Source: JAIQFL01 sp035501495 (GTDB lineage Bacteria; Acidobacteriota; Terriglobia; Bryobacterales; Bryobacteraceae). Taken from it: DNA of 64,000 nucleotides. The stretch lies in assembly GCA_035501495.1 (NCBI GenBank), contig DATJWB010000264.1:1-64000 (forward strand). The letters are read 5' to 3'. The notes below the pieces were generated by a model, which was not told the origin of the DNA, ran no database searches, and worked only from the letters and a program-made list of their open reading frames with translations. Shown piece after piece: positions 44,876 to 55,800 of this stretch (position 1 is its first letter; every line of letters begins with the position of its first letter). A program made the translations under genes and the position numbers.

Positions 44876-47137
44876 GTGAGCGGCGCCGCTGGGTTTTTTC
44901 CCCGAACCCCTAAAGCAAAGCCGGGCATCGGCCGATATTTAGAACTGATGGCATTCGCGCGGGGAGACCGGCAAGCTCTGCGAAACACGCGCTGGGTGAT
45001 CGGCGTGAGTGTGGTCCAGATCGCCTGTTTTCCGGTGGTCCTTGGTTTGAAATGGCATGCCGGCGCCGAACTGCATACTCTGCTCGAGGCAATCAGCACC
45101 CAGCTTGCGCTCATGGCCGGGGCGATCTCGCTGGCGCGTTACTATGCCAGGCGGAGCAGTGTTTTCCTGCTCCTGGGGACGGCCCTGCTCGGCGCGGCTC
45201 TGCTCGACGGGTATCATGGCCTGATCACATCTTCGTTTCTGGCCGGCAGAATGCCCTCCGCCTTCTCTGCGCTCACCCATTGGAGCGGGGCAGTATCTCG
45301 GGTCTTCCTCTCGGTCTTTCTCTGCGCCACCCTGTGGGTGTGGAAGAACCGGCCAATCGCCTCTCGCTCGGCTGAGCGGACAGTCTATGCGGCGGTCGGG
45401 TCCTGGACCCTCGTCGCCTTTGTGTTCTTCCTCGTTGTGCCGATGCGCCCGGCGTTTTACCCGGATCTGATCGTGCACCGCCCGGCCGAACTCGTTCCAG
45501 CCGGGCTCTTCCTCACAGCTTTAGTGGGTTATTACCGGAAAGGAGCGTGGAAGTTCGACGCCTTCGAATTCTGGCTGCTCCTTTCGATGATCCCGGCAGC
45601 CGCCGGACATCTGCTGTTTCTCTCGATCTACGTGAAACCTGGCGATGTGCTGCACATCTCGGCGCACATTTTGAAGGTGTTCAGCTATGGATGCATCCTG
45701 AATGGCCTGTTAGCCAACATGTCTTCGGCGTTCCGGACGGAAGTGGAGCATGCGGAGCACCTGCGCGAAGCCAACCTGACCCTGGCGCGGGAAGTCCTGG
45801 AGCGAAAGCGGGCCGAGACCGAGTTGCGCATCGCCCGCGACGAACTGGAAGCCCGTGTGAAGGAACGCACGGCGGACCTGGGCGCCGCGAACCGGGCTTT
45901 GCAATTGGAGGTGGAAGAACGGAGCAGGGCCGAGCGCGTGGCAGAAGCGGCGAGCCGCGCCAAAAGCGACTTCCTCGCCAATATGAGTCACGAGATCCGT
46001 ACCCCGATGAATGGCATCATCGGAATGGCGGAACTCGTCCTGGACAGCAACCTGACGGCCGACCAGCGCAGTTGCCTGGAAGTCGTCAAGAGTTCGGCCG
46101 ATTATCTTCTGGGCCTGCTGAATGACATCCTCGACTTTTCCAAGATCGAGGCGGGCCGGCTGGAATTCGAATCCATCGACTTCGACTTGAAGCGCACGCT
46201 TGACGACACCTTGGAGGTGCTGACGTTTGCGGCGCGCCGGAAGGGGCTCCAGGTGAGGAGCAGGATTGAGCCGGATGTCCCCGACAGGCTTCGGGGAGAC
46301 CCGGCAAGGCTGCGGCAGGTGATCCTGAACCTGGTGGGCAACGCCATCAAATTCACCGAGCATGGGGAAGTCAGGCTTGGAGTTGCGGTTGCCGGACAAG
46401 CGGACGGCGTCCACGTACTCCATTTCCGGGTCGCAGACAGCGGTATCGGCATCAGCCACGACAAGCAGAAGGCCATTTTCGGTGCCTTCACGCAGGCAGA
46501 CAGCTCGATGAGTAGAAAATACGGAGGCACGGGCCTTGGCCTGGCGATCTCCTCGCGCCTGGTGGCGATGATGGGTGGAGAGATCTGCGTCGAAAGCGAG
46601 CCCGGGGTCGGCAGCACCTTTCACTTCTCGGCCCGGTTCCAACCCCCGGCGCAACCAGAGCCGGAATCGCCGGCCGGAAAATCATCTTCAAAGCCTGCGC
46701 CACCCGAGAGCCTCCCGCGGCTGCGCGTGCTGGTAGCCGAAGATAATCCGGTGAATCAGAAACTTGCCGTGCGAATCCTGGAGAAGCACGGCCACACGGC
46801 CGCCGTGGCGGCGAACGGAGAGGAAGTGCTGTATCGGTTGGATGCCGAGGAGTGGGATCTCGTTCTGATGGACGTTCAGATGCCGGGTATGGACGGCCTG
46901 CAAGCCACCCGCGAGATTCGAAGACGGGAGATCCAAACCGGGCGGCACCTGCCGATTGTGGCCATGACGGCGCACGCGATGGCCGGAGACCGAGACCGTT
47001 GCATCGCGGCCGGCATGGACCGGTACGTCTCGAAACCGCTCAGCAAGGACGATCTGCTGTCCGAAATGGCGGCGGCCATGGCCGGCAGCCATCAAGACCT
47101 GCCTGCAGACGCGTGCCCGTGCCTTCTGGAAGGCTAG
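44876..47137 (+). CDS. Hybrid sensor histidine kinase with MASE3-like membrane domain
   Basis: Up to 753 residues: seven or eight N-terminal membrane helices (about 38-285) resembling a MASE3-type sensor, a coiled coil, HisKA (NMSHEIRTPMNGIIGMAELV), HATPase (NLVGNAIKFTEHG, GTGLGLAISSRL) and a receiver (LVAEDNPVNQK, LVLMDVQMPGMDG). GTG at 44876 has no good site. A GC-rich palindrome with a T-run at 44880-44899 could mark an upstream terminator, in which case ATG at 44948 would be the start. Confidence 0.8.
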   Translation: MSGAAGFFPRTPKAKPGIGRYLELMAFARGDRQALRNTRWVIGVSVVQIACFPVVLGLKWHAGAELHTLLEAISTQLALMAGAISLARYYARRSSVFLLLGTALLGAALLDGYHGLITSSFLAGRMPSAFSALTHWSGAVSRVFLSVFLCATLWVWKNRPIASRSAERTVYAAVGSWTLVAFVFFLVVPMRPAFYPDLIVHRPAELVPAGLFLTALVGYYRKGAWKFDAFEFWLLLSMIPAAAGHLLFLSIYVKPGDVLHISAHILKVFSYGCILNGLLANMSSAFRTEVEHAEHLREANLTLAREVLERKRAETELRIARDELEARVKERTADLGAANRALQLEVEERSRAERVAEAASRAKSDFLANMSHEIRTPMNGIIGMAELVLDSNLTADQRSCLEVVKSSADYLLGLLNDILDFSKIEAGRLEFESIDFDLKRTLDDTLEVLTFAARRKGLQVRSRIEPDVPDRLRGDPARLRQVILNLVGNAIKFTEHGEVRLGVAVAGQADGVHVLHFRVADSGIGISHDKQKAIFGAFTQADSSMSRKYGGTGLGLAISSRLVAMMGGEICVESEPGVGSTFHFSARFQPPAQPEPESPAGKSSSKPAPPESLPRLRVLVAEDNPVNQKLAVRILEKHGHTAAVAANGEEVLYRLDAEEWDLVLMDVQMPGMDGLQATREIRRREIQTGRHLPIVAMTAHAMAGDRDRCIAAGMDRYVSKPLSKDDLLSEMAAAMAGSHQDLPADACPCLLEG

Positions 47138-47175
47138 AGCGAGCCACGGTTCACGTTTTCCTCCATGCAGCCGAA

Positions 47176-48513
47176 ATGGAAGTTATGAGGCTGCATTTTG
47201 GCTGCAAGTCATGCGGATATTCGGCGGCAGTTCTTTTTCTCGTGGCGCCTGCCGTCGCTCAACAACAGGATACGGGAGACACTGCCGATACGGCCAGCCG
47301 AGGCCGGATCGCCGACTACCTCTTCCGGACCGTGAAACTCAGCGGCTCGCTCCGCCTCAGATGGGAATCCGGACAGGGGAGCGATTTCCGGGTCACGCCT
47401 GCACCTTGGTATGTGTTGACCAGGGCCCGTTTTGGCGCCGCGTTCCGGCCGCTCTGGTGGCTCAATTTCGCAGCCGAAGCACAGGACGCTCGCGCCATCT
47501 TCTATCGGGTGAAGCCCTCCGGTTCCGTGCAGGACCCGTTTGACCTGCGCCAGGCCTACCTGGAGTTGGGTGCATCCGAGAGCACTCTGATGGCACGGGT
47601 AGGACGGCAGGAGTTGACGTTGGGGTCCGGGCGTTTGATTGCCAGCCTCGACTGGAGCAACACGGCCCGGCTCTACGATGTGGCGAGGGCTCGTCTCAAC
47701 ACCAAGAGCGCCAAGCTGGACCTGGTGGCCGGCTCGATCGTGCAGATCGATCCGGACCGGGTAGACCGGCACAAGCCGGGCGAGCATTTCTACGCCGGCT
47801 ACCTGGCCCTCCCCAGCGTGCTGCCCGCCGGCAGCATCGAACCCTATGCCATCGTGAAGACGCAACTGAGCGTCAAAGGGAAGGACGGAGTGGCGGGCGG
47901 CGCCGACACCTACGCGTTGGGGGGGCGAATCGTCGGAGCCGCTCCTCGCCGGCTGGACTACAGCCTGGAGGCGGTGCGGGAAACGGGCAACTATGCAAAC
48001 GACATCCTGCAGGCCTTCGGGTTCGTCAGTTCGATCGGCTGGAGGATCGCGACGTCCAACGGCCCCCGGGTGGTGGCCGAATACGTCTACAGTTCGGGCG
48101 ACAATGGCCGCCAGGACCGCCATCGAGAGACCTTCGATAACATGTACGGCTTCAACCAGCCCACCAACAGTCTCACGGGGCAGTTCGGCTGGCGCAACCT
48201 GACGGAACTGCGCGTCGGTGTCGAATTTCGTCCCATACCGAAGCTAAAGGCTAATCTCGACCTCCGAAACTTCGCGATTTCAAACGTGCAGGACGGGCTC
48301 TACAACGCATCCGGTAGCCGAACCGTATGGAATCCGAAAGCGACCAATGCCCATGTGGGCTTCGGCCCGGATGTCCAAATCACCATGGCAATCTGGAAAG
48401 GGACTTCGCTGGGAGTAGGGCTGGGGACTCTGTTCCCGGGCGAATACCTGCGGCAGTCCGGCAAGACGACCGGTTTTCTGTACCCATCCGTTTCCGTCAC
48501 CCGAAAGCTCTGA
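47176..48513 (+). CDS. Alginate-export-family outer-membrane porin
   Basis: About 445 residues with a signal peptide ending in AVAQQQ. The pattern GSLRLRWESGQG, YVLTRARFG, RVGRQELTLGSGRLIASLDW and NTARLYDVARA is typical of Alginate_exp barrels. ATG at 47176 or 47185 could start it. It ends with VSVTRKL. It follows the kinase gene by 38 bases, suggesting linked control. Confidence 0.75.
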   Translation: MEVMRLHFGCKSCGYSAAVLFLVAPAVAQQQDTGDTADTASRGRIADYLFRTVKLSGSLRLRWESGQGSDFRVTPAPWYVLTRARFGAAFRPLWWLNFAAEAQDARAIFYRVKPSGSVQDPFDLRQAYLELGASESTLMARVGRQELTLGSGRLIASLDWSNTARLYDVARARLNTKSAKLDLVAGSIVQIDPDRVDRHKPGEHFYAGYLALPSVLPAGSIEPYAIVKTQLSVKGKDGVAGGADTYALGGRIVGAAPRRLDYSLEAVRETGNYANDILQAFGFVSSIGWRIATSNGPRVVAEYVYSSGDNGRQDRHRETFDNMYGFNQPTNSLTGQFGWRNLTELRVGVEFRPIPKLKANLDLRNFAISNVQDGLYNASGSRTVWNPKATNAHVGFGPDVQITMAIWKGTSLGVGLGTLFPGEYLRQSGKTTGFLYPSVSVTRKL

Positions 48514-48846
48514 TGATCGCCGCTAGCAAAGACACCGTTTCGCGCGCTACGTCCTCGGACAAAGCCCCGCTGCCTGTCGCCCACCGAAACTCACCAAACT
48601 CGCTCCCCGGAAGATGTGGCGCGGGCGCTCGTGCCTGCCGCGTCCCCACTCATGGGGACGCTTGTCGGGCGTGTACTGTGTTGCACGGCGGCGAAGGGTT
48701 TTCGAGGCAGACAGGTGTGTCTGCCCACGTCGCTTGATGAGCGAGGGGGGACTTATTCCATCTGTCCAGTAGAGTCCAGGTAATTGGAAATGTTATCCTG
48801 GCACCGCTCCTGACTAAGCTACAATCAGTGTGCGGGGGGGCCTCAG
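48514..48846. repeat. Intergenic region with hairpin-rich repeat (copy A)
   Basis: GCGGGCGCTCGTGCCTG at 48621-48637 is followed by an 8-bp hairpin (GCGTCCCC/GGGGACGC, 48640-48661) and another at 48706-48725 (GGCAGACA/TGTCTGCC). A 17-base block with one mismatch recurs at 52679-52695. No gene is seen. Confidence 0.5.
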
Positions 48847-51066
48847 ATGTCTTGTATCCGCAGCTTCTGGATTTGCGTCCTGTTATTCCCGCTTTCCGCG
48901 CAGGTAAATGTCCTCACGTACCAGTACGACAATTCCCGGGCCGGGCAGAATGTCCAGGAATCTGTTCTTATTAAGTCGAATGTCACGGTGAGTCAGTTCG
49001 GCAAGCTGTTCTCCTACCCCGTGGACGGCTACATCTACGGACAGCCACTGTACCTTCCCAACGTGACGATTCCTCAAAAAGGCGTTCACGACGTCGTGTA
49101 TGTCGCCACGGAGAACGACTCCGTCTACGCGTTCGATGCCGACACCAACTCCGGCTCCAACAGCGGGCCCTTGTGGCAAGTTAATTTCCTCAATCCTGCC
49201 GCCGGTGTGACCGCCGTACCCTACCAGGACACAGGCTGCTCCCAGATCACCCCCGAGTTGGGAATCACCAGCACTCCCGTGATCGACGCGCAAAGCGGCA
49301 CCATCTACGTGGTCGCCATGACGAAGGAGACTTCCGGCTCCACCACCTCGTATGTACACCGGCTCCACGCGCTGGATGTCGCCACCGGCGCCGAGCGTCC
49401 GGGAAGTCCGGTGGCGATCCAGGCAGCGGTGCCCGGCACAGGCGAGGGCGGCGCCACGGTGGTTTTCCGCGCCAAAGACTACAAGCAGCGCGCCGGGCTG
49501 GTGTTGTGGAACGGCACCGTGTACACCGCGTGGGCTTCGCACTGCGACATCGGCCAGTATCACGGCTGGCTGATCGCCTACGATGCCAAGACACTCACGC
49601 AGACCGCCGTTTACAACAATACTCCCGACGGCAATCAGGCCTCGTTGTGGGATGGCGGCGCCGCACCGGCGGTGGACAACTCAGGAAACTTGTACGTGGT
49701 GGGCGGCAACGGATCGTTCACCGCAGGCTCCCGGAACACCGGCGAAAGTTATTTGAAGCTTTCCACGAGCCAAGGTCTGACGCTGGCCGATTATTTCACG
49801 CCCTTCAATTACGCCGCACTGAATGAGGGGGACCTCGACGTCGGCTCGGCGGGTGTCGCTCTGTTGCCCGACGAGGCAGGTTCGAGCCAGCGGCCTCACC
49901 TGATGGTCGGCGCCGGAAAGGAAGGGCGCATCTACCTCCTGGACCGCGACAACATGGGCAAGGTACAAGTGGGATCGGACAGCCAGATCGTGCAGTCGTT
50001 ACCCGGAGCGGTGGGCGAACTGTTCGGCAACCCCGCCTACTTCAACCAGGCGGTCTACTTCTGCGGGTCCGGCGACACGCTGAAGGCATTTTCCATCACG
50101 AATGCCCGGATGTCGGCCAGCCCGGTGTCTCAATCCTCCGCGCGCTTCGACTTCCCGGGTTGTGTACCGACCATCTCGGCAAACGGCGCCGCCAATGGGA
50201 TTGTGTGGGCCTTAGACCCGGCGGGAACACTCCACGCATTCGACGCCTCGAACCTCGGCAACGAGTTGTACAACAGCAACCAGAACCAGGCCAGGGATGC
50301 GCTCGGCGCGACGGTGAAGTTCTCGGTCCCGACGGTGGTGAACGGCAAGGTGTATGCCGGGACGCAGGCCGCGCTGGTGGTCTACGGGCTGCTCTCCGGC
50401 ATCGCCACTTCGTTGGTCAACGCCGCGAGCGGAGACGCCACAGCTCTGGCACCGGGATCGCTCGCCTCGATTTACGGATCCGGACTCGCGCCATCGATCG
50501 CGAGTGCCGCCACCTTTCCTCTGCCGTCAACGCTGGGCGGAGCTGCCATTTCGGTAAACGGCATCGCTGCACCGCTGCTCTACGCGGGGCCCAATCAGTT
50601 GAATTTCCAGGTCCCCTACGAGGTGTCCGGGGCTGCCATCCTGAACGTGACGGCCGGTGGTCAAGCCTCTGCCACCGCTGCCCTGCACGACACGGCGCCG
50701 GGCGTATTCCAACTCTCGTCAGGCCGTGCCGCCATACTCAATCAGGATGGCTCCATCAACGGTGCGGACCATCCCGCCGCGGTGGGCGAGGTCGTGGTCG
50801 TCTTTGCGACAGGATTAGGAGCGGTAAGCCCGCCGGCTTCGACGGGCGCGCAGGCGGTGGCGTTCCCACCTTCGGTGGTCGTCGCCAAGGTGACGGCGAC
50901 GGTGGGCGGTCAACCGGCCACGGTGTTGTTTGCCGGTCTCGCGCCAGGTTATGCGGGCCTTGACCAGGTGAATTTCGCGGTTCCGAAGTTGGCTTCCGGC
51001 GACTACCCGTTGCAGATAACGGCCGGAGGAGCGGTAAGCAACACGCCGCTGATCAGCGTCCGCTGA
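48847..51066 (+). CDS. Secreted PQQ-like propeller with Solibacter-type C-terminal domain
   Basis: 739 residues. Signal peptide ends near FPLSAQ. Residues about 20-510 form a PQQ-repeat propeller (VVYVATENDSVYAFDADT, GNLYVVGGNGSF, LVVYGLLSG). Residues about 515-739 are the TIGR03437-like tail (SVNGIAAPLLYAGPNQLNFQ, VVFATGLGAVSPPAS, GYAGLDQVNFAVP). Catalytic PQQ-dehydrogenase residues are not clear, so it may be a binding or structural protein. Confidence 0.82.
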   Translation: MSCIRSFWICVLLFPLSAQVNVLTYQYDNSRAGQNVQESVLIKSNVTVSQFGKLFSYPVDGYIYGQPLYLPNVTIPQKGVHDVVYVATENDSVYAFDADTNSGSNSGPLWQVNFLNPAAGVTAVPYQDTGCSQITPELGITSTPVIDAQSGTIYVVAMTKETSGSTTSYVHRLHALDVATGAERPGSPVAIQAAVPGTGEGGATVVFRAKDYKQRAGLVLWNGTVYTAWASHCDIGQYHGWLIAYDAKTLTQTAVYNNTPDGNQASLWDGGAAPAVDNSGNLYVVGGNGSFTAGSRNTGESYLKLSTSQGLTLADYFTPFNYAALNEGDLDVGSAGVALLPDEAGSSQRPHLMVGAGKEGRIYLLDRDNMGKVQVGSDSQIVQSLPGAVGELFGNPAYFNQAVYFCGSGDTLKAFSITNARMSASPVSQSSARFDFPGCVPTISANGAANGIVWALDPAGTLHAFDASNLGNELYNSNQNQARDALGATVKFSVPTVVNGKVYAGTQAALVVYGLLSGIATSLVNAASGDATALAPGSLASIYGSGLAPSIASAATFPLPSTLGGAAISVNGIAAPLLYAGPNQLNFQVPYEVSGAAILNVTAGGQASATAALHDTAPGVFQLSSGRAAILNQDGSINGADHPAAVGEVVVVFATGLGAVSPPASTGAQAVAFPPSVVVAKVTATVGGQPATVLFAGLAPGYAGLDQVNFAVPKLASGDYPLQITAGGAVSNTPLISVR

Positions 51067-51149
51067 GCGCCGCGGCAGGCATGGAGTTATCGGAGTTCGA
51101 GTCCGCTGCCCCACGGCGCCGCGGCGCGTTCGAGCGCCCGGCTGACCGC

Positions 51150-51446
51150 TCACTCTCCACTGCCGGAGCCGGGGCCGCCCGTACCGCCTGGAGCTCCGGA
51201 ACCCGGCAAACTGCAGGAACAGGCTGCATCCTGCACCCCGAAGAAGCCCCGGAAATAAGGCCTTACGCGTGTCGCGACGCAGGTCGAACCCGGCGGACAG
51301 GAGCCGGTGCATTTGTCCGGCAGGACGAGATGCCGGATTAGCCCGCATCCGGGAGCCAGCAGTCTCTGTATCCAGCCGTAAATGACGTCGCCAATAATAA
51401 CGATGATGATCACCACGGAGCCGATGATCAGTATCTGAATGACCAT
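51150..51446 (-). CDS. Small membrane protein with Cys-rich tail
   Basis: 98 residues from ATG at 51446, preceded by AAAGGA. An N-terminal helix (ILIIGSVVIIIVIIGDVIYG) is followed by Cys-rich CTGSCPPGSTC and CSCSLPG segments and a Gly-rich end. No family is recognised. It lies 91 bases downstream of the predicted cysteine peptidase on the same strand. Confidence 0.6.
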   Translation of the reverse strand: MVIQILIIGSVVIIIVIIGDVIYGWIQRLLAPGCGLIRHLVLPDKCTGSCPPGSTCVATRVRPYFRGFFGVQDAACSCSLPGSGAPGGTGGPGSGSGE

Positions 51447-51537
51447 ACAATCAGTTCCTTTCTTGTAGCATCGAATGCTTAACTGTCACATGAGGTAGGC
51501 CTCTCCCTGCGGAGAGACCCATTGGAAGAGCGCGTTC

Positions 51538-52602
51538 TCAGAATTTGCCGGCTATGTAGCCGAAAAAGTTGCGGCGAAACGCCGTGAAGCTCAGGACCCC
51601 TTTACCTTCAGACGAAGGAACCGGGGTATTCCATTGCCCGCCGCTGCTCACCGTGAACTTTACGGAATAGTTGGGAGCATCGTTTCCAACTTCAATCCGG
51701 GAGCGGAGCACGACGGCGTGGTCCTGTTTTCCTTCCGAGGCGAAATTTTCGGTGACCAGATTATTGGACACCGAGAGAATCACCTGATACCGCGCCTCCA
51801 GAAGGTCGTTTACGCGGGCGACCTCGATGATGGAGGGGGACTTAAACTCCTCCGCCTTGACTTTGGTAAACCCGGCGCGATCGAACCAGTCTTTCAGTTG
51901 CTCAAAACTGGTCCCCCCGCGAAAGCCTTCGAACCAGGAGTCTGCCCGGTAGTCGAGGAGCTTGTTTTCAGAGTTCCGAAGGCCGCCCAGCGCGATCCAA
52001 TCGACCGGCGGGATCATGCCACTGGACTTCGGGGGCGCCTCCTGAAGAAAATCGCTGCATGGCGCGACTTTGATCTTGCCTATAAAGCCGTACCCATATT
52101 CGTAAACGCCGATGACGTATTTGACATATCCGACCGGATCCGCCGAACAATAACTGGTTAAGAGCGCCGCCGGAGCGCACAGGTTGCGGTCGCCCTGGCA
52201 GATATCGCCGGGACTTTCGACGCGCAACCGCAGCCCTAACTCGACATCTCGGCGCCTGATCTTCGGCATTGCGGGCGCGTTCGTGCGCCTGGCAAACGCG
52301 TGGATCAGTTTGATGGCGTTCCAGCGGGCGGCCATCAGCGTGTTTGGATTACGTCCCGTGAACCGCGCCACCCATTTCTCATAGGTCTCGGTTTTGGGAC
52401 TGGCGGAGGGCTTGAAATCGTCCGGCAGGACGTCGGTGCCGTCGTAGTCGCGGTGGAAACAGTAAAATCGGCCGTCGAGCATCTCCTGGCAATCCAGCAG
52501 AGGTCCGCCTTTGAGGCAGGCCGGGTGAGCGCAGGTGGTGGTGCTGCAGGGGCAACCGCTCTTCTGGTTGCAGCCCGGGGCGGCGTGAAGGTGTGCCGGC
52601 AT
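51538..52602 (-). CDS. Predicted papain-like cysteine peptidase with Cys-rich N-terminus
   Basis: 354 residues from ATG at 52602 (AGAGG eight bases upstream). The first 60 residues hold many cysteines (GCNQKSGCPCSTTTC, HPACLKG). NLCAPAALLTSY (Cys near 142) resembles the catalytic Cys of C39/papain-like peptidases. KQDHAVVLRS (His near 295) and SGGQW fit the His and following aromatic part. Length between them is plausible. No signal peptide is visible. This is a fold-level guess; the substrate is unknown. Confidence 0.55.
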   Translation of the reverse strand: MPAHLHAAPGCNQKSGCPCSTTTCAHPACLKGGPLLDCQEMLDGRFYCFHRDYDGTDVLPDDFKPSASPKTETYEKWVARFTGRNPNTLMAARWNAIKLIHAFARRTNAPAMPKIRRRDVELGLRLRVESPGDICQGDRNLCAPAALLTSYCSADPVGYVKYVIGVYEYGYGFIGKIKVAPCSDFLQEAPPKSSGMIPPVDWIALGGLRNSENKLLDYRADSWFEGFRGGTSFEQLKDWFDRAGFTKVKAEEFKSPSIIEVARVNDLLEARYQVILSVSNNLVTENFASEGKQDHAVVLRSRIEVGNDAPNYSVKFTVSSGGQWNTPVPSSEGKGVLSFTAFRRNFFGYIAGKF

Positions 52603-52665
52603 GGTTCGATCCTCTTCCGATTCTTCTGAGTCGCAGGGCGGGACCTGCAGCAGCCGGCAGTTCAT

Positions 52666-52814
52666 GAAGTCTCGAAGAGCGGACGCTCGTGCCTGATCGT
52701 TCCAATCAGGTTCACCCTGCCTGCCCTAACGTCCTGTAAAAGACGTTACTCGATTATGGATACGAAGAATCGAATGTTATCGGATCGGGACCGGTAGTAC
52801 CGCGATACCGCGCT
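52666..52814. repeat. Hairpin-bearing intergenic repeat (copy B)
   Basis: GCGGACGCTCGTGCCTG at 52679-52695 differs by one base from the block at 48621. It runs into a hairpin, CCTGAT/ATCAGG, 52692-52710. Confidence 0.45.
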
Positions 52815-55800
52815 TTAGAACGTCACCCGCAATCCGAACTGGATGTAGCGCGGGTTGTTGGTCTGGGTGGTGATGGCGCTGAAGCTGGAGCTGGTCGCGG
52901 TAAGGTTGGCCGCGCCAAACAGCGGCTTGTTGCACAGGTTGAACGACTCGGCGCGGAACTGGATCCGCACCCGTTCGCGAATCTTGAAGGTCTTGGTCAG
53001 CGTCAGGTCGACGTTGTTCGTGTGGTCCACACGCAGATTATTGAACTGCGACGGAAAATAGCGGAAATTCTGCGAGAGCTGCTGGCTCGACACCGTATTG
53101 AAGGCTGCGGTATCGAACGAGTGGCTCACGTTTTCCGCGTTGTAGTTCAACGGCGCGCCCAGGTAAATCAGATTACCCCAGGAGAGCGGAGCTCCGCTGT
53201 GGAACGAATAGATCGTGGAGAGTGACCAGCCGCCTACCACCGCGTCGAGCACCGGATTCATCCTGTTTCCGAGAGCCTTTCCCCTGCCGACCGGAAGTTC
53301 GTAGGTCTCGCTGATCACCAGGCTGTTCGGCCGGTCGTAAGTAGAGACGCGCTTTTCTAACGCATAGGAGCCGCCATTCAGATAGCTCACCCGCTCCATC
53401 AGGCGCGAATGATCGTAATTCAGCACCAGCACCAGGCCCTTCGAAAAGCGCTTCTGCAGTTTGACATTCAAGGAGTCGTAATACGAGCCGCCATTGGTGA
53501 GCGTGGATTCGGTGACACCTGAGAACTCGGGTAAGGGGCGGATCACGGTCGAAAGCGCGGCCGTGCTGCCACTCAAACTGGTGCCCGGAAGCAGCCCGGA
53601 GAGGGGGTTCGGCACCACTGCCGCGAGCGCATTGATGGTGGCATTGTCGCGGAACGGCGACGTGCTCAGGTACTGAACCGGCAGCGACGTCAGGCTGTAG
53701 CTGCTGGGAAGGTGGACGGAGTGGTTGCCGATGTAGCCCACCTCCAGCACCGTGTTGGGCGTCAACTGCTGCTGCACGTCAAAGGTCCAGCGGAGGCTGT
53801 ATTGATTCGCCATCTGCGGGTTGTAAAAGGTGATGCTGTTACCCAGATAGGTGTTCACTCCGGCGGCCGATCCAGCGGGCTGCTGAATGCCGTTCGGAAA
53901 GGGGTTGCTCAGCGTGGTCGCCGGTGTCAGGTAGCTGTTCGTGGTAGCGACGTACTGATTCTGGATGCTGAATCCGGGCTGCTGGCTGGTCAGGACGCCG
54001 AGGTTGTAGTAGAAAAAGCCCATCCCGCCCCGGATAACGGTCTTGTTGTGGAGGGCAGCCGGCGTCCAGCTGATTCCCACGCGCGGCGCAAATTCGGTGT
54101 TCGAGGTATGGTACGAACCCCGCTGGCCCGGTGTGGCGAAGATCACTCCGCCGGTCGCCGAATAGGAACTGACCGGCAGCAGGCTCTGCGGATTCTTGGC
54201 ATACGCCGCTGCCGCGGCGGCCGAGACCTGGTTGGCTGCTGTCGGATCGAAGCCCACGATCTGGCGGTTGTGGCTCTCCACGGTCGGACCATCGTGCTCC
54301 CAGCGCAGGCCCACGTTGATGGTCACGTTGGGCCTCACATGCCAGTCGTCATTAGCGAAGAAATCGATGTACCAGGAATCGTCCTTGGCCGGGGAATAGA
54401 TATCGAGCGAGCCGCTGGTGGGAAGACCGAGCAGGAACTGGGCCATGGAGCCGCCCAGCGTGGGGCTGGTCGCGGTGCTGGACGCCTTTACCCACGATCC
54501 CGTGTCGAAGGTAAATCCGCCGGAGGAATTCAACCAGTTGAGATTGGTGAAGTCCTGCAGCAGCGCCTGCCCGCCGAACTTGAAGGTGTGGGCGCCGATC
54601 ACCTTGGTGAAGCTGTTGAAGATCTGATATGTGGAGTAGGGCTGATTGATGTAATAAGACGATGTCGCCGCGTTTCCGGCATAGCCGTCGGAGAAGGTGA
54701 ACAGCGGGAACATCTGGTGGACGGAATAGGTGTTGATGTAGGAGGGAAATCCGAGCTTGGTGGCATCGTAGCCGGCGCTCGGCTGGAAGGAGTATTGGTC
54801 GTAGCGGTTGAAGCCCAGCCGCAAGTCTCCGAAGAAGGTCGGCGAGAACGAGTGCACGTCGTCGATCATGCCGCCCCAGAGGTCGCGGCAGATGGGATGC
54901 TGCTCGTACGCCAGATTTTCCACGATGTCGTTCGGGCCGGTCTGGCACCAGTAGCTCTGGCGGCCGATGACGCTGAGTTTGTTCCGGGTGCTGAGGTTCA
55001 CATCGCCGCGGCCGGAAAACGAATGGTAGCGGTCGATGGTATTTTCCGGCGAATAGAAGTTATTGGTGTCGTCGTAGACGCCCGGGGCGTTGGGCGCGGG
55101 CATGTAATCCTTCAGGAAGGTCGTGGCGATGGGGTTCAGGCGGTTGGAAGGAACAATGTTGCCGGGGAACGGCGTCCGCGTGATGGTGCTGCCGTTTAAG
55201 ACCGCGCTGTTGGGATCATACAACGTGTAATTCTTGGAACTGCTGTTCAGCGAGAGCAGGTGCGAGAAATCGCCTCCGATCTCGGCCGCGGTAGGCACGG
55301 TGAAATAGGTGGGAGTGGCATACGCATCGGCAAATCCCTCATACGCGAAAAAGAAGAACAGCTTGTCCTTGCCGTTGATCACCTTTGGAATCCAGATCGG
55401 CCCTCCCACCGTCATGCCCCACAAATTCTGGCGGTATGGTGGTTTCTTTCCGCCAGCCGCGTTGGTGAAGAACGGGGTCCCCGCGAGGTTCGAAATCTGG
55501 TTGAACTCCGAAGCCGATCCGTGCAGTTCGTTGGTGCCGCCCTTGGTGGTCACTTCGACCGTGCCGCCGCCGAACCCGCCGTAGGAGGCGTCCACGTTAA
55601 ATGCCTCCACCTTCACGTCCACCACGGAATCCACCGGCGGGCTGAAGGAGATGCGGGTCGAAGCCTCTCCCAGCGTGCCGACATTCGGTACGCCATCGAG
55701 CAGCGCCGCGTTGGCGCCGGTGGCTGCGCCGCCCATCGCGAAGGTGGAGAATCCGCTGTTTTCGAAGGGGCGGTTCTGGTCGCGCGTTCCGGTGTTCACC

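Noticed and set aside
48770..48830. Sigma-54 promoter at TGGCACC upstream of the PQQ-like gene
   Set aside because: The -12 half (TTGC) is absent at the required spacing.
53712..55199. A 495-codon open frame antisense to the TonB-dependent receptor
   Set aside because: GC-rich codon bias in the receptor opens the antisense frame; it has no start site, signal peptide or family motif.
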